DNA of 64,000 nt from Dallia pectoralis. Taxonomy: Eukaryota; Chordata; Actinopteri; Esociformes; Umbridae. Positions 27,901 to 42,200 of the stretch are shown here, piece after piece (positions within the stretch are counted from its first letter, which is position 1; each line of letters begins with the position of its first letter). Position numbers and translations under genes: made by a program. The stretch covers positions 4,013,365 to 4,077,364 of the forward strand of contig CM055742.1 in NCBI GenBank assembly GCA_029465975.1, in the 5' to 3' direction. The notes beneath the pieces were generated by a model. The model was not told the DNA's origin, made no database searches, and saw only the letters and a program-made list of their open reading frames with translations.

Positions 27901-29819
27901 GCGCGACCGAATGAAGTTAAGTCGACTATATTAGCCGACTATTTTCCAACAAGGACCGATATACCGTGATTCTTCACACAAACATAAGTAGGAATTATCG
28001 TGAAAGTAAATATATATGCAGCCTGTGTGTACTTACTACACTTTTTTAGGAACACACTAGGGTAGATGTCGTCCCCGCCTTGTCCACTCCTCTTACCCCT
28101 TGCTTCCTTCCTTCCTTGCCCAGTTTTCCTATTTTCCCCTTACTGAGATACAGACGAGGTGACGAACACACACACACTCTCACACACACACAATGGAGGG
28201 GTGTATGAGGGCGGTGAATAGTTACCGTAATTAACATTTGCACAATTGCACAACGAAACACCTGAATGCTTGGTAATGTATAGTAAAATATGGAAATGCA
28301 AGTCATATTTAATACATAAAAACATTAAAATAGAAGTTGTAAAAATAACATTGAAGGATATGAGAACCTTCTCACATTGAAAATGTACAGTTTTCAAAAA
28401 TGTGGACTGTTAGTAGTACAGTACGGGGATAAGCAGTTTTGTTTAATAACACAGGGGGATATACATTGTTTAAAAGGGCACGGTTTCCGGTTTGGATGTG
28501 AAACGTTTACAAATAAAACTATTTTTTTCATCATATTCATTATAATGACTATATCTAAAATAGTAACGGCTGAGATCAAAATAAATGAAATACATTTTTT
28601 TCTATTCAAAATAACTTTAGGTCTGTGTGTGACTCCCTGATTTTGGTTAGTGTTGAAGCCTGGTCTTCCTCTTTAATTATATCGTGTAAGTAAGGTAAGG
28701 TACTCTCACCTTCAGAAACGGACAGACCGAGGTGACGCCCATGTACTGCTATTCGGCTGTCTGCAGACCTCTACTGGCAGAAAGGCAAAACTGCACAAAG
28801 ACTTTTGTTTACATTTGGTCATAGCTTTTTCTGTTCTTTTATGACTCATGTAGGACTGAGAGAACACAAGAGTGAGAGAACATACGACTGATGCAATGTA
28901 CGGCTGAGGTAACACAAGGTTGAGAGAAGAAAGGGTCGAGAGAACATAGGACAGAGGGAACAAACGACTGATGTAAAACAAGTCTCGGGGAACACAGGGC
29001 TGAGGAAATAGAATATAATCACAGCGACGCCTGTGATGCTGCCGGGGGGTTATTTTGGTGTGTCATATTTTGGTCCTGATCTGAACATCTCTTACTTTTT
29101 CCAAAAAGACCCAGGGCATAACTGCAAAATAAGTTTGAGAGTGGTGTGAGTGGATGGTGTGGTAGGACAACCTAAGGAAACACCACAACTAATCCCACGG
29201 AGCTACTCCATCCATCCATCCTAGAAGCCACAAAGTCCAATAAGAGAAAACTGGAAGTCAACCAGAAAGGAATCAGCAGACGCGAAAATCCAAGAGCATG
29301 TTGGGATTCAAGTTTGACACTGGTCCTTTGGTTGGTTAAGAACATGTGACAAATTGAGGTGTGTAGGTGGATTTTTTTCACTTCAGGTCATAACAGAGAC
29401 ACACCTCCAGAACAGAGGCACCAAAGTGTCTGTAATCGTCCACCTAAGACGCTTGTGGGAAGTCACAACATCAGCTGCTCCAGAGTTATACCGCGTCACT
29501 GATTCAGGATCAGAGTGCCCTCGGCTCAGTCTGGCGTCAGCCTTTAAACCACAACATCAACAAGACTGACAGACGTCTGATAATGAAAGTTAAACAGGCC
29601 AAAGGTAATATCAACTGGCCGTAAGGCTGCATTCAAGACAAACAGGAGCTCACTAATGCAGCCCTGTTGACAGTTTTAAAATCTCTACCTAGTTAAAAAA
29701 TAATGTTTTGTTATATCATGTTTATAATATGATATCAACAAAAGTAAACACATAAAGATAATGTATCAAATAATATTCTAATACAGTGACTCTGACCTAT
29801 TTGTGTTATCCACATGCAG

Positions 29820-30385
29820 TTTCTTTATGGTCAACCTGTTCCAACAGTCATAGTGTTCTACGCAGGGTTTTTCGGCTCCTCTGCCACCAGTAACGGAGGA
29901 CCCTATAAATAAATAAAATGTTCCTGTCTGCTGTTGTAGTCTGTCTCCATAAAACGTCTCAGAGGACGATTGCTGCTTGAGCATCTGTCAATATTACTGT
30001 TATCATTATTATATATTATCTAAGACCTTGGTGAGGAATGTTCCTCAATCCAGAACAGGGTCACTGGGAGTCAGAACCTAGACTAATACAAGTGTATTGT
30101 CTCTAGAGGAAGCTTTTCACAGCCACTAACGAGTTGTCTCCTCTTAATTCAGCCAATTAGCCTGCATGGCTAATTCCATTGTTACCCAATCAAGCTTTCC
30201 TCAGTTGAAAACACAACGAGGGGTTTATAAGTTGGGATTCATTTAAATCTACATGCTCTCCTTCCCAGGTGCTGTATGAAAGAGGGATCTCCCTCCACTC
30301 CTTTTTTGGTCTTGTCTTCCGAAACTATGTTTCTCACGGCCAAGACCCACATATCCTACTCACTGTCCAATCGATACACTTACTG
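29820..30385 (+). pseudogene. Relic exons of an slc43a3-like transporter
   Basis: After a CACATGCAG acceptor, 29820-29890 reads FLYGQPVPTVIVFYAGFFG, aligning with slc43a3 exon 5 (NLFGSRRSTIITLYNGAFD). After a CTTCCCAG acceptor at 30269 the next block reads VLYERGISLHSFFG, aligning with exon 6 (VLYEGGLSLRVSF). Near 30345 the homology resumes in another frame (THISYSLS against THIPYPLP), so there is a frameshift with about 23 bases lost. No other exons are convincing. It is about 6 kb upstream of the intact gene on the same strand; an old tandem duplicate is the likely origin. Confidence 0.7.
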
Positions 30386-32357
30386 GTCAGAATAAATGCC
30401 ACTCCCGCAAAGCGCCACTGCATGCGTCCCACAAATGTGCAGTCACCATGGCAACCAACCCCTGCGTCCCCCAAATGTGCAGTCACCATGGCAACCACTG
30501 TGGAAGCCTAAATGTGTCTAATTCAGCTTCTTTATGGCGAGGGCGAGGTGTGGCGATCGACAGAGGATCAGAGTAATGAGAGGGGAGAGGGGGTGGGAGG
30601 AGTGAAAAAGGCACAGCCATGTATCTAAATGTTTACAGAGAGGAACAAGGTAGAGAGTGCCCTGTTCCAGTTACAGGACAGAACTGGCCCTTCTAAATCT
30701 GACCACAATGAGGCAGGTGAGAAACCTGGCCAGCACAACCAATCAAATCATGTTTCTATTTGAGTGAAAGGGCAACACCCAATCTCTGTCTTTCCTTGCT
30801 GCTCCCGCCACCCCGCCCAATCCTTATTACCAACACCTCAGTAAGGAAAGTAGCTATTGGCTGTCCTTAAAATAGCTAGAAGTCACTAGATGACATCATC
30901 GCATAATTTGCATAACTTCGTCTTTGCATTCAATTGTGATGGATACTGTATCCGAGAGGAATAACGTTGTGGGAGAGACAAAAAGTGAGCAAGAAACACC
31001 CTAAATATGTTCAGAACTACAAATTAACTCAGTCAAATCAGTTTGACATTTCAATACATGTTGTCAATTGCATGAATAATAGCTGGCAGCGGTAAAGTTG
31101 GGCCAAATTGGGCCCTTGCTAATAATGGTGACTTGAGTGGCAACTGGCAACTGGCAACTAAGGCATGTTTGACCAGCAATCAGGACCAATCACACAACAG
31201 TGTTCAGAGCTCATGAGTGAATTTTTATTCACCAATCCCTCTCCTGTCAGATTTCACTCTCTCCAACGTTGTGCCACACACTCTGCCAGTTTAGCCATCA
31301 GGACATGTCATAATCCATAATTGCGTAACATGGCTTTGACCCATGGCAATTGAACCCTGATTAGAAAAAGCAATTTGCATCAATTACTGACTATTGTCTT
31401 TGCCAGTCATTTCAGGAACACTTCAGGTCAAAATTTGGGTAAAAAAGAACATATTTCTCTTGAACCGTTTCTCCGATTAAAAAAAATATATTTAAACTTT
31501 CTGCATAACTGAAAAGAGATATCATAAATTGAGTTATTTTACTTCTGCGTTGAGCCGGTTGGGCTTGGGCCAAATTTGACCTTTATTCATGCTTAAAGTG
31601 CAAAATTATTACAAAACAAAATGGCAATTCAGCACTTTACCAGGTTGGGACATGTTAGTATGATTAGCATGATAGCTGTAGTTCATGAAGCGTTCCAGCT
31701 AACCAGTCATTTTGACACATACGCCACAAGGTAATGCTATGGCCCACGCAAAGTCTGCATGATTTCCCAGGAGTCAAGTCATGGTTACACTTTTATGCAT
31801 ATTGACTAGTTAAAACTTTACAGTTGCGCCATCTTAAAATTATTGTGTAGTAAGTCCCTCATGTGTGATAAGGCTTTGGCGAATTACTTAGTTTGCACAT
31901 ATTTCTCCTGGCGACTTGTGTGATTTTGCACATACCGGTAGATAAAACAGGCCACAAAACTCCCACACATCAAATGGCCCATGTACGGCCCTAGGTGGCG
32001 CTACAATCCATGGCCAAAGTCAATTGGTTGGTCATGATGTATTGTCTTGTACAGTCAAAAGTTGACTTGAAACCTGGATTGGCGTGTTTAAATGGATGTC
32101 TTTTTAGGAGGAATCCGCCCATCGCTGCCTGCAGCTATATCTTCTAAACGGGGTCGTGTTGCCTCAAGTATTACGGTAATCTACACTTGCACTTACGGTA
32201 AATTGAATGAGGCGTCACGTGACTTTGTTGTTGGCCGAAGGCACAGGATTTTGGTGTTTGGGTGTCTTTCTCTCGGGGACTGTGTATACGGAGAGTGCAT
32301 TGGTTTTCTTTGAAAATAACATAGTTGTGTTGTAGTACCAGTAGCAAAATCGACACC
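30386..32357. other. Interval before the zinc-finger gene, no gene seen
   Basis: No coding exon is supportable. A 38-bp or so segment containing AAATGTGCAGTCACCATGGC is repeated at about 30430 and 30475. The last few hundred bases should hold the promoter of the zinc-finger gene. Confidence 0.4.
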
Positions 32358-34119
32358 ATGTTGGAGCCGGTGATATTTCAGACGCAGCTGACGTCCATAA
32401 TGGAAGTCCTGTCCACCGCGGCGGTAGCGGAGATCACAAAACTAGTGGACGAGTACGCGGCGTTTCTACGCGCCGAACTGTCGCAGAAAAAACACGATAA
32501 CGAAATCCTGATGAGCAAACTTAAAATAGTGGAAAACCCGCACCGGACAACGGCGATTGAAGACCGTGCGGGGGATCATTATGTTGACCGGCGCAAAGGA
32601 CAACAGAATGGCGCTTCAGCCAGCAGCAGATCCTATGCCGGGGGGTCCATACTACGGCACCAGGCGCCCGGTATGTTTATGCATTATGCGTTTGTGCACT
32701 TAAATGCATGCTATTTAAAACGCGTTGAAAAATGAATGAATACGTTTCTTTCCTGCAGCGGCTAGGAAGGAACGAGAACCGGACACCGTGTTTCCGCAGA
32801 CGGGGTGCTGCAGAGATTCTGGAGATGCATCCCGGGCAGACATTACTAGCAGGGTAGGTCACTAGGTAGGTTGTGGCCTATACAGTCTACAAATTGCCAT
32901 ACGATTTCCTTTATTTGTAGTAGAATTTAAAGGTGCATTTGATTGCTCTTACGTGGTTAACATTGCATGTGCAGTACATATATAGTAGAGGAAAAATAAC
33001 GAATTACTGGAGAATACCTAAACTGTAACAGAATGTCAATCAGGGACATATAACTCTTGAACACGTACAATGTATTGATGATCACGTCATTGCTTTATTT
33101 TTGTCTGTGCCATTCACAGGTCACTCTAATAGACAGGATCACTATACCGGTGACTATTAAACAGGAGAGACTGGAAGAAGATGAAACCCCAGGAAATAAT
33201 GCAGATCATAATGGACAGAGAATAATCAGTGAGTATATATAAAGAGAGATGTTGATGATTACATTTCCTACGTTCAGGACCTTACATTTCCTGTTTGGTA
33301 ACCTCCACAATCTCTTCTCCATTTAATATGTAAGGTCCTGAACATACTACCGTCTGTCTAGTCGCTGGGCAACAGCATCCTGCTGTTCAGGCTGGTTTTA
33401 AGGAGGACTGGGAGTTCCGGAACCTACCATCAGAGGGTTTAAATGAGCTCATTGACTCTACGGAACACCAGGTAGGACTGGGTCATGGAGTTCTAGAACA
33501 CAGTGTGGAACAGGAGCATAACATTTTGGAACATATTGGAGGCAGTTCGCACTGTCTGGGCCAGAATCAGTCTAGAGGGGTCTTGCCTCGCCTTAAGACA
33601 GAGCCGGAGAGTCCAGGCCCTAACCCACCTACAGGAGTAGAACCAGGCCCGGAGGTCAACCAGGAGGATCCGAGTATAACGTACCCGGAGTATGTAGGCC
33701 TGGGTTTTGGCAGCTACACAGACTCACCATGTACATTCTTCACCTACTCGCCAGCGAACCAACAACACACTTCCCCCTCGACGACGAGCACAAGCGCTTT
33801 CGCCTCTCCACTGGGACAACACGTCGACCCTGTGAAAAGATCCCGAGCCCCCCTCAGTAAGGACAAAGAGGAGAGGTTTGTATGCAAACACTGTGGTAAG
33901 GGTTTCCCCTATGGCAGCTACCTGAGGCGACACACCCTCACTCACACAGGGGAGAGGTCACATCACTGCTCCGTGTGTGGGCGGAGCTTCATCAGGCTGA
34001 GCCACCTTCGACGGCACGAGCTGCTTCACTCGGGCGTTCGACCTTTCACCTGCACGCTTTGCGGACGCCATTTTTCCCGCGGCGCCAACCTCCGCGCGCA
34101 CTTTAAGACACACATGTGA
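32358..34119 (+). CDS. C2H2 zinc-finger transcription factor, three fingers, four exons
   Basis: Exons 32358-32670, 32759-32853, 33120-33228 and 33362-34119 join in phase to 425 codons (424 aa). The ATG at 32358 has a good context (GACACCATG). The N-terminus (FQTQLTSIMEVLSTAAVAEI) is the helical start seen in many teleost zinc-finger proteins and may mediate oligomerisation (inference). Exon 3 holds VTIKQE, a psi-K-x-E SUMO-type site; a second, LKTEPE, follows in exon 4. The C-terminus has three tandem C2H2 fingers: CKHCGKGF...HTLTH, CSVCGRSF...HELLH and CTLCGRHF...HFKTH, with TGERSH and SGVRPF linkers. The protein ends two residues after the last finger histidine. Exon 4 fits best with the acceptor CTGTCTAG at 33361. 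It is presumably a nuclear DNA-binding protein; I cannot assign an orthologue. Confidence 0.85.
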
Positions 34120-34219
34120 CGGAAGTTTGTGATGGCCTAATGTTTTTACAAATAATCGTTAAATTGTACACGTGCATATAGAGACACTGTTTAGTTTAGT
34201 TTTTATTGTACACAAATAC

Positions 34220-34626
34220 ATTAAAATGGAGATGGAATGAGATGGGTGTTTTTTTCCTCAACATCTGAAAGCACAAGCACCCAAAAATGAGGACTGAAAA
34301 ATATATGACTGCCACAAGCCAAGTGACATGTACAAGAATTTGTGATTTTTTTTTTACTCCAGTATTGTTAAAAGATCTGTCAACTTTTGTGCAAAAATAC
34401 TGGAAAGTGGGAAATAATATTCCATGTGTCTTCCAGTGCCAAGTACTTCTATTTTGCCTCGTAACACTGTGGACCAGGTTAACGTGTTAAAATGCATGAT
34501 GGAGCCTCAGCAGATTAGAGTGTAATCTAGGTTGGAAGGAGCAAATGCAGGGTTGCTATAGTAGTATCAGGTCAAAGGGCAGTACTTGATGCTATAAATT
34601 TACTTAATTTACATTAGCAAAATAAA
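34220..34626 (+). terminator. Polyadenylation signals of the zinc-finger gene
   Basis: ATTAAA at 34220-34225 is about 100 bp after the stop, and AATAAA at 34621-34626 is a stronger distal signal. Either could end the transcript. Confidence 0.45.
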
Positions 34627-36272
34627 CACTGCTCTCTTGGACGTTTTTTGTAAATGCTTTATATTCAGGAATGGTAAATTACACAGAGAGTGTAATTACT
34701 TTTTCTTGGTCTATGTATTCAAGCTTTTGCTGGAGGCACAGAAGGAGAAGTGTCTCTCCAGGCACGGGTCCAATCCTAATCCCAGCTGTTGATCAGATTA
34801 GGCTGAGAGATATTCGTCATCAGGGCTCAGACTATTTCGAAAAAGGTGGAATAGTCTTTGGTCCATAATCAATAGCATAAGACATCAGCTGCATTGGCAG
34901 ATTGTACAAAAAACAGGGCATTTAAAAATGCAGTGTTTTGTAAAACGCGGTATGGTGGAGATAAAGGCTTTCATTAAAAAAAATATTCTTAGCATACATA
35001 TTTATTGCTGTGAAATTATATTTTGAGTTTGTATTGGCACAAATAAAAAAAGTCTGTTTTGGGCAACATGGATTTCGATTCTGCCACGACGTTCACCCAG
35101 CCTAGTTGAAAATAGAAATCTACTGGTCCAACTACGCAAACGCGTATAGGGCGTTATTTTTACCTCGTATACGATTACGAAGCTGCGAGCCGCCCATATG
35201 GAAGACGAGTGTGTGCAGATATGCTGCAAATCAACTACGCAATGCTTTCAAATGCTTGAAATCCGACGCATGAACTATAGGTACGTTTTAATATATAGAT
35301 ATATGCACGTTAATCGTAGCATATGAGTCTGAGATTACTATGCCTATCCAATAGCGCATGATTGGCCTTTTGCCAGTGGAATAATAACTAACAAAGTTTT
35401 CAGACCATGCATGCTATACCATAGACATAACCTACAACATGCCATATCGATACCACATGTATGACCTATGTCCATTAACGGCTCCGATTTGAATATTGTG
35501 AGCAAAAGAAGATCGCATGGCAGATTAGTCTAAAGCCCATAGATGGGGCTTTCTGTTTTTCCTAATAGAGCAAGTGCCAGTGTCTCTTGTTTTTGCACTG
35601 TTGTATGTTATATTTATTCTGTTTATTTGTTCGATGTTCTCGACTTAGGCCCAGCCTATTAGTATTTATTTGAGTATTAATATACAAATTCCATCTGTTG
35701 TTTTTATTGGTATTTCTGTTTAGGAGAAATTTGGAAAATTCGCACAAGGCACATTATGAAATAAAGTAAATGTCTGAGACATGGGGAAATACACGCATAA
35801 CGAAAGAAGAAGTGACAGACAATAAAGGAAGGAAGTGGAAGAAAAAACGTTTTTATACAAATGTCAGCTTACAGGGCAGGCTTTAAAATGCCCCAGTCCT
35901 TTTGATTAACTTTCACAGTCGGTCCGTATATTATTATTATTAATTTGGGAACTAAGAGTAGTTAATTAACACGTTTCTGTATTAAACGTGTAGTCGAATC
36001 GAATGAAACATTATCAGCTTTTACCAGACATGTTTTTTTGCGCCGATAAAGCTAATCTTTAGTCTAGAGACGGAAAGGGAGAGAGGGAGTAAATGCCCAA
36101 AAACTAGACTGATAGAAAAAGGTACTTCATAGTGCCTATCATTACCCCACCCGCATTAATAAGGCAAAAACAATATTTTGTTTAACTGCTAAAAAACAAA
36201 CAAAGTATCCAGCAATCCATCCAGTAAGTCAGTCAGGGAAGCAATCAACCAGCAGTGGGGTGCTGGTTGATA
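34627..36272. other. Interval between the zinc-finger gene and slc43a3
   Basis: About 1.6 kb of AT-rich sequence without a supportable coding exon. The right end should hold the slc43a3 promoter and 5'UTR; no TATA box or clear CpG island is visible. Confidence 0.4.
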
Positions 36273-39200
36273 ATGCTCGGATGTGATGGGGGCGGAGACG
36301 GTCTGCGGCTGCGCTACAGACTGACCCTGGTCACCGGGCTCGTGGAGTGCCTGTGTTTCGCCGGGGTGGTCTTCGGCTGGGCGTCGCTCGTATTCGTCCT
36401 GAAAACCGATCAGTACTTCACTGACCTCTGCGTCAATGCCACGACCGGGATCAACAACACTGTGCACACAGGTGAGAAACTCTCACTATAGTACCATTTA
36501 GTGTGACGTATGAGCAGAATTTAATGCAGCATGGCTCAAAAACGAATACAGTTGAAATGCATGGCCTGATTGAACTCGCAGGGGTGTCGAACCGGTTCCG
36601 CAGAGATCCTAGTGTATGCAGGTGTGTGGGTTTTTCCTTCCTTTCCCAGTTCAGACCTAAACAACCAGGTGAGGGTATAACCTAACCAATTAGTGACCTA
36701 ATAAATAAACCATGTGCAAGGTGAGAGCAGAAACCTGTAGACACTCAGCCCTCCATGGAACCGGTCTGACACCTGTGGACTAGACGGTGGTAATAAACAG
36801 CGTCTCTCCCTCTCACACTATCTCGTCCTGAACACTGCGTTCCCTCCCTCCCCTTCAGTCACAGATTGTAGTGGACAGGATGAACAGTTCTCACTGGTCT
36901 TCACCGTGGCCTCCTTCATGAACAACTTCCTCACTCTACCGAACGGATACATCTTCGATCGCTTCGGCACCTTGACAACGAGGATTCTGGCAATGTTGGT
37001 CTTTTTAATCAGCCCGAGATATCATCCCCAGCAGGGTTTATGTAAACTGAACTGAGGTCAATGTATAGCAATTGTTTAAACATTGTGTATTTACTATAGA
37101 CCTTGACATTGTTCAGAACTTAGAGAGGTAAAATGGCTGACCTAGGTTAGGAGAGAAGAGGGCTATGAAAAAAGGGGTTAATTTCTGGTTCATACAATCA
37201 TTGTTTTTGTAGATTGTACAAGCATATTGTAATTTTATTACTGCATGTTTACATATGTCAATTGTTTTGAGCAGCAGACCGAGAGAGGTGCTTTTAAATA
37301 ATGTCTACTGATAAATGTGTTCCTAGCCTAAATTTAACTTGACAGCCTGTGTCATTTCTAACTATTCCTTCATCTCTTTGCTATATTTTTCTCCCAGATG
37401 CCTGTATACCACTGGTACTCTGCTGGTTGCCTTCTCCAGCGCAGGTAAACTAATTATGTACCAGATTAAATTAGTATTTACATTCGAGTCATTGAGAGGC
37501 GGATGCCCTTATGCAGTAACATACACTGGATACACGCATACACAAGGTTTTACTTCATGGTACCATGTATGGAGTGTATCAAATATGAACCAGTCGATCT
37601 GTTTACAGGTTAAACGCTGATTGGCTGAATGCTGTGATAATTAATGCAAAAGACGGTGTGGTATATGTCCAGTATACCACTGTTACGAGATTTTCTTTGG
37701 CACAACCATTACATAAAGTACAAAGAATGCTGTTTATGTAACGGCGCTGTGTACCCGTTAATAATAGCAACGTGGCCCACCAGAAGTCCGTGGTGCATGG
37801 TCTAGCCCCGTCACGCCTTATCGCTTAATTATTCAGAGCTTGATATTTGTGTATTAGATCATTGGACAAAAAACGTATAGTGATTGATAGCAGTGGGAGG
37901 AGTCGGGCGAAACTGGAAAAAAACGAGGACCATGTAGTTCGCCAACCATCCCCGTTGTTCTCTTCACATCACCAGCCATGTCCGTGATGCTGTTCCCAGC
38001 CTTGTCCTTGATCGCCGTGGGAGGAATACTCTTCCTCATCACAAACATGCAGGTAGAGCATGACACATCCGTGTCGACTCGATCACATACTGTACACGCT
38101 ACATGCTACGCGGTGTTCCTTCCGTCTGTGGGCCGCATATGTAAACAGAATGATTTGTCTTGATGTCTTCCTAGGGTCCACATAGAACCGGGAAACCGTT
38201 GTATACTAGAACCGTCACACAGACCTTCAATCTGAATGAAATACGATCAAAAACAATGTCTAGATTGTGTCTGTGTGTGTTAGAGTGTGTGTTAGGAGAT
38301 GCATTAGTGTGTGTTAGAGTGTGTGTTAGGAGCTGTGTTAGTGTGTGTTAGGAGCTGTGTTAGTGTGTGTTAGGAGATGTGTTAGAGTGTGTGTTAGGAG
38401 ATGTGTTAGAGTGTGTGTTAGGAGATGCATTAGTGTGTGTTAGAGTGTGTGTTAGGAGATGTGTTAGAGTGTGTGTTAGGAGATGCATTAGTGTGTGTTA
38501 GAGTGTGTGTTAGGAGATGTGTTAGTGTGTGTGTTAGTGTGTGTTAGAGTGTGTGTTAGGAGCTGTGTTAGTGTGTGTAAGGAGCTGTGTTAGTGTGTGT
38601 TAGAGTGTGTGTAAGGAGCTGTGTGAGTGTGTGTTAGGAGCTGCATTAGTGTGTGTTAGAGTGTGTGTTAGGAGCTGTGTTAGTGTGTGTTAGGAGATGT
38701 GTTAGAGTGTGTGTTAGGAGATGTGTTAGTGTGTGTGTTAGGAGCTGTGTTAGTGTGTGTGTTAGGAGCTGTGTTAGTGTGTGTTAGAGTGTGTGTTAGG
38801 AGCTGTGTTAGTGTGTGTAAGGAGCTGTGTTAGTGTGTGTTAGAGTGTGTGTAAGGAGCTGTGTGAGTGTGTGTTAGAGTGTGTGTAAGGAGCTGTGTGA
38901 GTGTGTGTTAGAGTGTGTGTAAGGAGCTGTGTGAGTGTGTGTTAGTGTGTGTGTTAGGAGCTGTGTTAGTGTGTGTAAGGAGCTGTGTTAGTGTGTGTAA
39001 GGAGCTGTGTGAGTGTGTGTAAGGAGCTGTGTGAGTGTGTGTTAGGAGCTGCATTAGTGTGTGTTAGAGTGTGTGTTAGATTCCGATGAATCTCCCCACA
39101 TTCTTGGTAGAAACAATGTTTCCTACACAGCTCTGTGTTTGTGTCTGACAGATGAGTGAGGCCACCGATCTTTTCCAATCAGAGATCCAACATCCAAGTT

Positions 39201-42200
39201 GTCTGTTTGAGTCTAATCTCACGCTGGACACAGTCCCTTCATAACTGGAGTCATGTGATCTCCCACTCTCCGTTCCGATAGGTCGGGAATCTTTTTGGTT
39301 CCCGCCGTTCAACAATCATTACCCTCTACAACGGCGCCTTTGACTCCTCCTCAGCGGTCTTCCTCATATTAAAGGTAAGATCTGCTGCTGCGATCGCTGT
39401 CTTCGCTGGCCTTGTGCTGGCTCGGGCTCAGGGGTGCTCAATCCACCACAAGGAGTCGCTAGTGAGCGCCACGGCATGGTACCAAGGTTCTGTTTGTGAT
39501 ATTACATTACATTTTGTTATGTTCCATATTTGTTTGCACTGGGCTCCACATGACCCATGGGCAAATACGCAATATGGAGTATTTAATCCCCGGTCTCGCA
39601 GGGACACGGCAAACTGACTCCACCTGTTCACGGTTTCTGCAGCCTGCCTATTGAATGTTTTAAAAATGCAAATATCCTGTTTTAAAGGCGTGGGTTTTCT
39701 ATACATTTTCGATATATTTCTCTATGTACAAATCTAGTCTCCATGAGCGGAGATCAGCACAGCAGCTCCTCGGTGACAACCAAAACACTCTCATCACACA
39801 GTGCGTTTGCATCATCCATCTCCCATCAATCACTGCTCCATTTCAGGTGCTCTATGAAGGCGGACTCTCCCTACGCGTCTCCTTCCTCATTCTCTCCGTA
39901 TGCAGCGTCATTCATCTCCTCAGGACCTTCTTCCTACTGCCCACCACCCACATCCCCTACCCACTCCCTGAGGGCTTCACCTACGGGTGAGAACTACAAC
40001 TCCCATTCAATAGTATGAGTCTGACCAGACCCCATAAGAGGCCTATAGTTCTTTCCCGGAACGATTACTTAAGCAGAAAAAAAACATTTACGCATTATGT
40101 TATTGTGTTTTTGGACCCTGACTCTGATGTAAGAGTAGGACCCATGAAAATAACATGTTATTGTGTTTTTGGACCTTGACTCTGATGTAAGAGTAGGACC
40201 CATGAAAATAACATGTTATTGTGTTTTTGGACCCTGACTCTGATGTAAGAGTAGGACCCATGAAAATAACATGTTATTGTGTTTTTGGACCCTGACTCTG
40301 ATGTAAGAGTAGGACCCATGAAAATAACATGTTATTGTGTTTTTGGACCCTGACTCTGATGTAAGAGTAGGACCCATGAAAATAACATGTTATTGTGTTT
40401 TTGGACCCTGACTCTGATGTAAGAGTAGGACCCATGAAAATAACATGTTATTGTGTTTTTGGACCCTGTCTCTTCCATTTAAGAAGAGTGAGTTTGAGAA
40501 AGTCAAACAGCTACAATGTAGAGCAGTTTGAGAAGATGCAGGAGGTGGAGATGACTACAAAGACAGAGGAGGGGGAAGAGGCAGAGGGCATGGCACTTAA
40601 ACCTGCGGACGAGGACCCATCAGGAGACTCAGAAAAAGGTGTGGTCTTGCCAACAACAATCTTTTAGAGTGCTTTGGCAGTGGCAGGTTTTATAATGGAT
40701 TTTGATGACGGCTATGCGTTCTTTCCTTTCTCCCCCCCCACCCACCCACCACACACGGACGAACAGAACCTGTAGCCAGTTTCAGGAGCTGTGTCCAGTC
40801 ACGGTTCTTCTTCTTGCACCTGGTGTGGCTGTCAGTGATGCAGCTGAGGCATTACCTCTTTATCGGAACCCTGAACCCCATGTTGAACCGACTGGCTGAG
40901 AATGACCCAGACCTGGGTAAACACACACACACACACATCTAGACACAGACACACACAGCTAGACACAGACACATCTACACACACACATCTAGACACAGAC
41001 ACACACATCTAAATACACACACATCTAGACACAGACACATCTACACACACACACACATCTAGACACAGAAACTTCTAGACAAAGACACACACAAACAGCT
41101 AGACACAGACAACAACACACACACACACACACATCTAGACACATACATCTACACACACACAAACATCTAGACACACACACACACACACATCTAGACACAT
41201 ACATCTACACACACACACACATCTAGACACAGACACACATCTAGACACAACACACACACACACACACATCTAGGCACAGACCCACAGAACCCTCCACTGA
41301 ATTAACCCTAATAGTTTGTTTGTCTGTTTCTCTCAGTAAGTCAGTACACCAATGCGTTTGCCTTCACCCAGCTGTGTGGGGTCCTCTGTGCTCCCTGGAA
41401 CGGCCTAATTATGGACAGGCACAAGGGAAAGCCTCTGGCACCAGGTGGGTCACGCCTCATATTTATATCAACAAAACAAAGTAGCCAGATTATCGCAACA
41501 TGAAAATTATGCAGCTTTAGTCCATTCTCCCGTTCCGAGCCAAATGAGTGCTGTTCTCCCGACGTACCCCCTCCCCTCCCGCAGGAGAAACAGATAAGGA
41601 GGCGGACCTTCGCTCCTGTTGGCTCTCCCTCTTGCTGACCTCCTTCCAGTGCCTGCTGTTCTCCATCAGTGCGTCAGTTCCTCTCCTCCCTCTCCAGTAC
41701 GTCACATTCATCCTGCAGGTCCTCAACCGCTCCTTCCTCTACGGAGGCAACGCCGCCTTCCTCAGCATCGCGTAAGTAACAGAAGGGGCGGAGCTAGGTG
41801 ACGTGGGGGGAGGGGTTCAGGGACCAAAATTCAACAGAGAACGATTATAGTTTCAATTGGGAAATAAAAATTCCAACGCTTAATGTTTTAAGGAGAGCAA
41901 TGCTAGCCTCCTCCCAGTTTAACGTCTCTCGTTTGCGTCTCTGGCAGTTTTCCTGGGGTCCATTTTGGCAAGCTGTATGGGCTGGTGATGTCTCTGTCCG
42001 CTCTGGTGTCCCTACTGCAGTACCCCTGTTTCGCCCTGGTCAAAGGATCCCTGGGCGGGGACCCATATTATGTGAGTGATGGTGTGAATACCTGGGACCT
42101 GTAGATGTACTTACCTGGTTGCCATTGAGACGTCACAGGGTTGGCAACATAGCTTACACAATACCAGATAACGATTAGGCTCTTTTAAATGACAGGAGTA

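Larger units (their letters stand above)
20800..29800. other. ctnnd1 5' intron/flank, no coding gene seen
   Basis: About 9 kb with repeats and no supportable coding exon. Because the ctnnd1 ATG exon starts at an acceptor, one or more noncoding 5' exons and the promoter should lie here on the minus strand. The stretches 26990-27130 and 27540-27960 have more CpG than their AT-rich surroundings and are candidates. TG or CA runs are at 22793-22823 and 22950-22982. Confidence 0.4.
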
